A model generated the notes under the pieces. It made no database searches, was not told the DNA's origin, and was given only the letters and a program-made list of their open reading frames with translations. A stretch of DNA of 9,103 nt, from NCBI GenBank assembly GCA_025997655.1, contig BNUW01000102.1:1-9103 (forward strand). Reading direction: 5' to 3'. Below are positions 6,523 through 9,103 of the stretch, piece after piece. Numbering within the stretch: position 1 is the stretch's first letter; each line of letters starts with the position of its first letter. This DNA is from Spirochaetia bacterium. Lineage in GTDB: Bacteria > Spirochaetota > Spirochaetia > Treponematales > Breznakiellaceae. The position numbers were made by a program, and so were the translations under genes.

Positions 6523-6587
6523 GTCGTTCCAACCCAAGCCGTTTCGGCCTAAGCCGATTCGGCTCAGGTTGGGACGGCTCTTTTTTT
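6523..6587 (+). terminator. Intrinsic terminator after the first flaB
   Basis: The strand 6523-6534 pairs with 6567-6578 over 12 bp (three G-T pairs), continuing after a 2-nt internal loop with AGCCG/CGGCT and an inner CGGC/GCCG hairpin. A run of seven T follows at 6581-6587. It separates the two flaB genes into independent transcription units. The 110 bp between the flaB stop and this hairpin hold only smaller stems. Confidence 0.85.
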
Positions 6588-6607
6588 CCTGCTCACTTCC
6601 TGCTCAT
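6586..6607. repeat. Short 11-bp tandem repeat between the flaB genes
   Basis: TTCCTGCTCAC (6586-6596) is followed directly by TTCCTGCTCAT (6597-6607) and by a third, degraded TCCTGCAC. It lies between the terminator and the next promoter. No function is evident and it may be replication slippage. Confidence 0.4.
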
Positions 6608-6629
6608 TCCTGCACCCTTACGAATTTCC

Positions 6630-6656
6630 TAAAGGTCCAAAAGCAAACTCCGATAT
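6630..6656 (+). promoter_or_regulatory. Sigma-28 (FliA)-like promoter of the second flaB
   Basis: TAAAGGTC (6630-6637), exactly 11 bp, then TCCGATAT (6649-6656) matches TAAAGTTT-N11-GCCGATAA at 6 of 8 positions in each box. The predicted start near 6663 leaves a leader of about 80 nt. Both box sequences and spacing agree with the promoter of the first flaB, which strengthens both calls. Confidence 0.74.
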
Positions 6657-6680
6657 TTATATTGTGACCGGATGGGAAAC

Positions 6681-6729
6681 CTTATGGCACATAAGTTATT
6701 AATAGAGCCATGACGATCATCGTCATTGG
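6681..6729 (+). promoter_or_regulatory. Two hairpins in the leader of the second flaB
   Basis: CTTATG/CATAAG with loop GCA (6681-6695) is followed by a stem TGACGA/TCGTCA with loop TCA (6711-6725). The second stem extends by CCA/TGG across a one-base bulge to 6708-6729. It ends just before the AGGGAGG ribosome site (6734-6740). The 11-mer GATCATCGTCA in the second hairpin (6715-6725) also occurs in the last hairpin of the other flaB leader (5501-5511), suggesting a shared regulatory element. Confidence 0.5.
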
Positions 6730-6744
6730 TGATAGGGAGGAATG

Positions 6745-7605
6745 ATGATTATCAATCATAACTTAAGCGCGATGTTTGCCGACAGGTCTCTCAAGGTTAC
6801 CCAGGGCAGTCTGGACAAAAACATGGAGAAACTGTCGAGCGGATTACGCATCAACCGCGCCGGCGATGATGCTTCGGGGCTCGCCGTATCTGAAAAGATG
6901 CGCAGCCAAATTCGGGGTTTGAACCAGGCGTCTACCAACGCCCAGAACGGCATTTCATTTATTCAAACAACAGAGGGTTATTTACAGGAATCCCAGGATA
7001 TTATTCAGCGCCTCCGCGAACTGGCGGTCCAGGCTGCAAACGGTATTTATACCGATGAAGACCGGATGTACATGCAGATTGAAGTGTCGGCGTTGATTGA
7101 CGAAGTAGACCGGGTTGCGTCCCATGCCCAGTTCAACGGGATGAATATGCTGACCGGCCGCTTTGCCCGGGAAGTCGGGGAGAACGTGCCCACCGCCTCT
7201 ATGTGGCTCCATATCGGCGCCAACATGGATCAGCGGGAGCAGGTGTTTATCGGCACCATGACCACGAAGAGCCTTGGGATGCGGAACATTGGTGATGATA
7301 CGATTCTTTCACTTACCGACCCGGACAGCGCCAACCGTGCCATTGGAACCTTTGATGAAGCCCTCAAGCGTATCAGCAAGCAGCGTTCGGATCTTGGCGC
7401 CTACCAGAACCGTCTGGAACACGCGATCCGCGGCATTGATATCGGAGCTGAAAACCTGCAGGCTGCTGAATCCCGCATCCGGGACACCAACATGGCGGAT
7501 GAGATGGTCAACTTTACGAAGAACCAGATCCTCAACCAAGCCGGAACCGCAATGCTCGCCCAGGCCAATCAGAAAAGCCAAACTGTCCTCCAGCTTCTGC
7601 AATAG
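6745..7605 (+). CDS. flaB: Periplasmic flagellar core filament protein FlaB (second copy)
   Basis: This is the second flagellin core subunit, 286 residues, differing from the first copy at about 38 positions by hand count (about 87% identical, no gaps). It has the same conserved ends and should co-assemble into the periplasmic filament core. Two ATGs occur in tandem at 6742 and 6745. The first is only 1 nt from AGGGAGG (6734-6740), while the second is 4 nt away and gives MIINHNL, the same length as the paralogue, so I choose 6745. Differences cluster in the middle third, for example [10 protein letters not shown] against [10 protein letters not shown] and SLSDSDSS against SLTDPDSA, as expected if the polymer-facing ends are constrained. 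It has its own sigma-28-like promoter and terminator, so its ratio to the first copy could be set independently. Confidence 0.96.
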   Translation: MIINHNLSAMFADRSLKVTQGSLDKNMEKLSSGLRINRAGDDASGLAVSEKMRSQIRGLNQASTNAQNGISFIQTTEGYLQESQDIIQRLRELAVQAANGIYTDEDRMYMQIEVSALIDEVDRVASHAQFNGMNMLTGRFAREVGENVPTASMWLHIGANMDQREQVFIGTMTTKSLGMRNIGDDTILSLTDPDSANRAIGTFDEALKRISKQRSDLGAYQNRLEHAIRGIDIGAENLQAAESRIRDTNMADEMVNFTKNQILNQAGTAMLAQANQKSQTVLQLLQ

Positions 7606-7630
7606 CAGCACAGAAAACATATCAGAAAGG

Positions 7631-7666
7631 CGCTGTTCCGGCTTAGGCTGGGACAGCGTTTTTTTT
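7631..7666 (+). terminator. Intrinsic terminator after the second flaB
   Basis: A 12-bp stem (7631-7642 with 7647-7658, including two G-T pairs) with the 4-nt loop TTAG is followed by eight T (7659-7666). It resembles the terminator of the first flaB (both contain GTTCC...GGGAC), consistent with duplication of a whole gene unit. Confidence 0.92.
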
Positions 7667-7669
7667 ATC

Positions 7670-7698
7670 CTGACAGTTTTCCAAAATAGTGCTATCAT
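7670..7698 (+). promoter_or_regulatory. Extended -10 promoter of the radical SAM gene
   Basis: CTGACA (7670-7675), 17 bp, then TATCAT (7693-7698) matches the sigma-70 consensus at 5 of 6 positions in each box, with a TG dinucleotide at 7690-7691 in the extended -10 position. It begins three bases after the flaB terminator T-run. The expected start of transcription is at 7704-7706, which is the ATG itself. Confidence 0.65.
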
Positions 7699-7703
7699 TG
7701 CTC

Positions 7704-8585
7704 ATGCACTTCAAAGAAGTCAAAGGCATCCTATCCGCAACCAACGGCATGAACATCAGCCGGGGCTGCGTTCACGGATGTATTTATTGCGACGCCCGAA
7801 GTACCTGCTACGATATGCGGCATGATTTTGAGGACGTGGAAATAAAGATAAACGCCCCGTTCTTATTGGAAGACGCCTTAAAACGAAAGCGAAAGAAGTG
7901 CATGGTCGGAACCGGCGCCATGAGCGACCCCTATATCCCCATACCGGAAAACCTTGCCAACATCCGTTCCTGCCTGGAGATTATTGAACGGCATGGCTGC
8001 GGTTTAGCGATCCAGACCAAGTCCAATCTGATACTCCGCGATCTGGATCTCTTGAAGAAGATAAACGAAAAATCCAAGTGCGTTGTTGAAACAACCCTAA
8101 CCACCTACGATGAAGCTTTGTGTAAAATCCTCGAACCTAATGTGTGTACCACTAAGGCGCGTTTTGGAATGTTAAAGACCATGCGGGACAACGGCATTAA
8201 AACCATCGTGTGGATGAGTCCCCTACTCCCCTTTATCAACGATACCGCAGAAAATCTGCGCGGCCTTTTGCAGTACTGTATTGAAGCAGAGGTGTACGGC
8301 ATCATCAATTTCGGTATAGGCGTAACCCTGCGGGAAGGGGACCGGGAGTACTTCTACCAAAAACTTGATGAACACTTCCCCGGCATGAAACAAAAATACC
8401 AGCGGAAATATGGCAATAGCTATCAGGTTATGAGCGATAACAACAATGCGCTGATGCAGGAGTTTTATACGGTCTGCCAACAGCATAATATAGTTTACGG
8501 CCCGGAAAAACTATTCACCTACATGCGTACCTATGAAGATAAACACGCGGCAATACAGTTGGATTTGTTTGGCGACCGGGACTGA
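7704..8585 (+). CDS. Radical SAM protein of the spore-photolyase-like (SPL) family
   Basis: This 293-residue protein has the iron-sulphur motif CVHGCIYC (Cys22, Cys26, Cys29; CxxxCxxC), which holds the 4Fe-4S cluster used to cleave S-adenosylmethionine. The motif lies in the context GMNISRGCVHGCIYCDARS, typical of SPL-like radical SAM proteins. Other family segments are GTGAMSDPYIP (69-79), QTKSNLILRDLDLL, and WMSPLLPFINDT. Members are often annotated as DNA repair photolyases, but most are uncharacterised, so the substrate is unknown. The C-terminus carries QLDLF (285-289), a sliding-clamp-binding pattern. The frame is open from a GTG at 7689, but that would lie inside the promoter. The ATG at 7704 gives the normal family start MHFKEVKGIL. 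No ribosome site precedes it. Its close fit to Firmicute-like members, as I recall them, could mean transfer; this is unverified. Confidence 0.92.
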   Translation: MHFKEVKGILSATNGMNISRGCVHGCIYCDARSTCYDMRHDFEDVEIKINAPFLLEDALKRKRKKCMVGTGAMSDPYIPIPENLANIRSCLEIIERHGCGLAIQTKSNLILRDLDLLKKINEKSKCVVETTLTTYDEALCKILEPNVCTTKARFGMLKTMRDNGIKTIVWMSPLLPFINDTAENLRGLLQYCIEAEVYGIINFGIGVTLREGDREYFYQKLDEHFPGMKQKYQRKYGNSYQVMSDNNNALMQEFYTVCQQHNIVYGPEKLFTYMRTYEDKHAAIQLDLFGDRD

Positions 8586-8590
8586 CAGGC

Positions 8591-8627
8591 ACCCCCAATA
8601 CCCCTAAATTGAGTGGGGTGAGGAGGG
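8591..8627 (+). other. GC-rich hairpin after the radical SAM gene
   Basis: ACCCC (8600-8604) pairs with GGGGT (8615-8619), and an outer CCCC (8592-8595) can pair with GGGG (8624-8627). It begins six bases after the radical SAM stop codon. It is placed like a terminator but lacks a T-run, so it may only protect the mRNA end or work with Rho. The G-rich right arm could alternatively fold on itself. Confidence 0.4.
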
Positions 8628-8648
8628 GAGTAGGGACCGGTAGCGCGG

Positions 8649-8665
8649 TACACGTAGATGGTGTA
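8649..8665. repeat. Short inverted repeat upstream of the recombinase gene
   Basis: TACAC and GTGTA flank a 7-nt spacer, 21 bp before the recombinase start codon. It could be an operator or a recombinase-recognition half-site pair, but arms of 5 bp are expected by chance fairly often. Confidence 0.3.
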
Positions 8666-8686
8666 GTATGGAACGAGGGGCATACA

Positions 8687-9103
8687 ATGGACGTGGTATA
8701 TCTTTTTTACGAAAATGGGAATATTCGAATTCCCTTTTATACCTATGATAAGGAACTTTTTTCAAAGTTCATTAAAACCCGAATCGGATCATGGGATTCT
8801 TCACAACATCAATATATGGTAAAATCAGAACATGGGGATACGCTGATAAACCAGGTTCTTACCGACAGGCCCTATGTGGAAGTTGAGAAGGACCCCCAAA
8901 CCCCCATCATAATCGGTGGTTTTTTCGCGCAAGGCCAATCCCCCGAGCCCGAAAGACCGGTGGAACTCCCCCTTCCGGTAGTACCCCCGGCGTTTCCGGC
9001 GGATATGTTTTCCCAATCATGGCAGACCAAGCTTGAAACGGAACTCCAGGCAAGAAAATACAGCCCTCAGACCATCAAGAGTTATACCTATTTTAATAAA
9101 ACC
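8687..9103 (+). CDS. Tyrosine recombinase/integrase with N-terminal extension (partial, runs off the window)
   Basis: An open frame of 139 codons starts at ATG 8687, with GAGGGG (8675-8680) 6 nt upstream, and continues past the window end. The last visible part, WQTKLETELQARKYSPQTIKSYTYF (112-136, with a break-free L-x6-L-x3-KYSP-T-KSY pattern), is the start of the SAM-like core-binding domain that precedes the catalytic domain in XerC/D-type and phage integrases. Before it lie about 85 residues of unfamiliar sequence (MDVVYLFYENGNIRIPF..., with GSWDSSQHQY at 34-43) and a Pro-rich linker (84-105). Typical Xer proteins begin directly with the core-binding domain, so this extension is notable. 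Catalytic Arg/His/Tyr residues are beyond the window. It may be a mobile-element or integron-type integrase, or a lineage-specific Xer protein. Confidence 0.82.
   Translation, partial: MDVVYLFYENGNIRIPFYTYDKELFSKFIKTRIGSWDSSQHQYMVKSEHGDTLINQVLTDRPYVEVEKDPQTPIIIGGFFAQGQSPEPERPVELPLPVVPPAFPADMFSQSWQTKLETELQARKYSPQTIKSYTYFNKT

Noticed and set aside
5843..6532. 229-codon open frame on the minus strand opposite the first flaB
   Set aside because: It lies antisense to a certain flagellin gene; a similar frame appears opposite the second copy because the sequences are related. The product resembles nothing and has no ribosome site.
6685..6700. TGGCAC-like sigma-54 promoter before the second flaB
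   Set aside because: The -12 element TTGC is missing (TTATT instead), and the TGGCAC is part of a hairpin; a much better sigma-28 match lies upstream.
8615..8634. G-quadruplex candidate
   Set aside because: Only three runs of three or more G plus one GG are present, and they are better explained by pairing with the C-rich runs just upstream.

Overview
The window looks like chromosomal DNA of a Treponema-type spirochaete, possibly of the insect-gut or animal-gut lineage. The main reasons are two tandem flagellin genes encoding 286-residue, domain-D0/D1-only FlaB proteins of the periplasmic-filament type, sigma-28-like promoters, and several Cys-lipobox lipoproteins next to outer-membrane-type proteins ending in an aromatic residue. 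The species assignment is inference; no database was searched.

Left part (1-4780, minus strand): a compact four-gene envelope operon, read right to left. It encodes a 405-residue lipoprotein (3497-4714), a beta-barrel-type outer membrane protein (2033-3484), a small lipoprotein (1657-2028) and a second outer membrane protein paralogous to the first (167-1660). Spacings are 12 nt, 4 nt and a 4-nt ATGA overlap, with one good vegetative promoter (4753-4780). None of the four is recognised as a characterised family. Left of it are the possible tail of a convergent membrane-protein gene and a long inverted repeat made of 9-bp units (74-148).

Middle (4781-5551): ybaK, a Cys-tRNA(Pro) deacylase gene on the minus strand, runs divergently from the first flagellin gene. 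The predicted ybaK promoter and the flaB sigma-28 promoter share bases. The flaB leader is about 190 nt long and full of hairpins, one of which has the canonical loop of a CsrA binding site.

Right part (5552-7666): two flaB genes (about 87% identical proteins by my count). Each has its own sigma-28-like promoter, structured leader and strong intrinsic terminator, so they are separate transcription units probably under the same flagellar regulon.

Far right (7667-9103): a radical SAM gene of the spore-photolyase-like family follows. It has an extended -10 promoter placed so that the mRNA may be leaderless, and its product ends in a perfect sliding-clamp-binding pentapeptide. The window closes inside a tyrosine recombinase gene with an unusual N-terminal extension of about 110 residues, which may mark the edge of a mobile or accessory region.

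No tRNA, rRNA, CRISPR array or insertion sequence was found.
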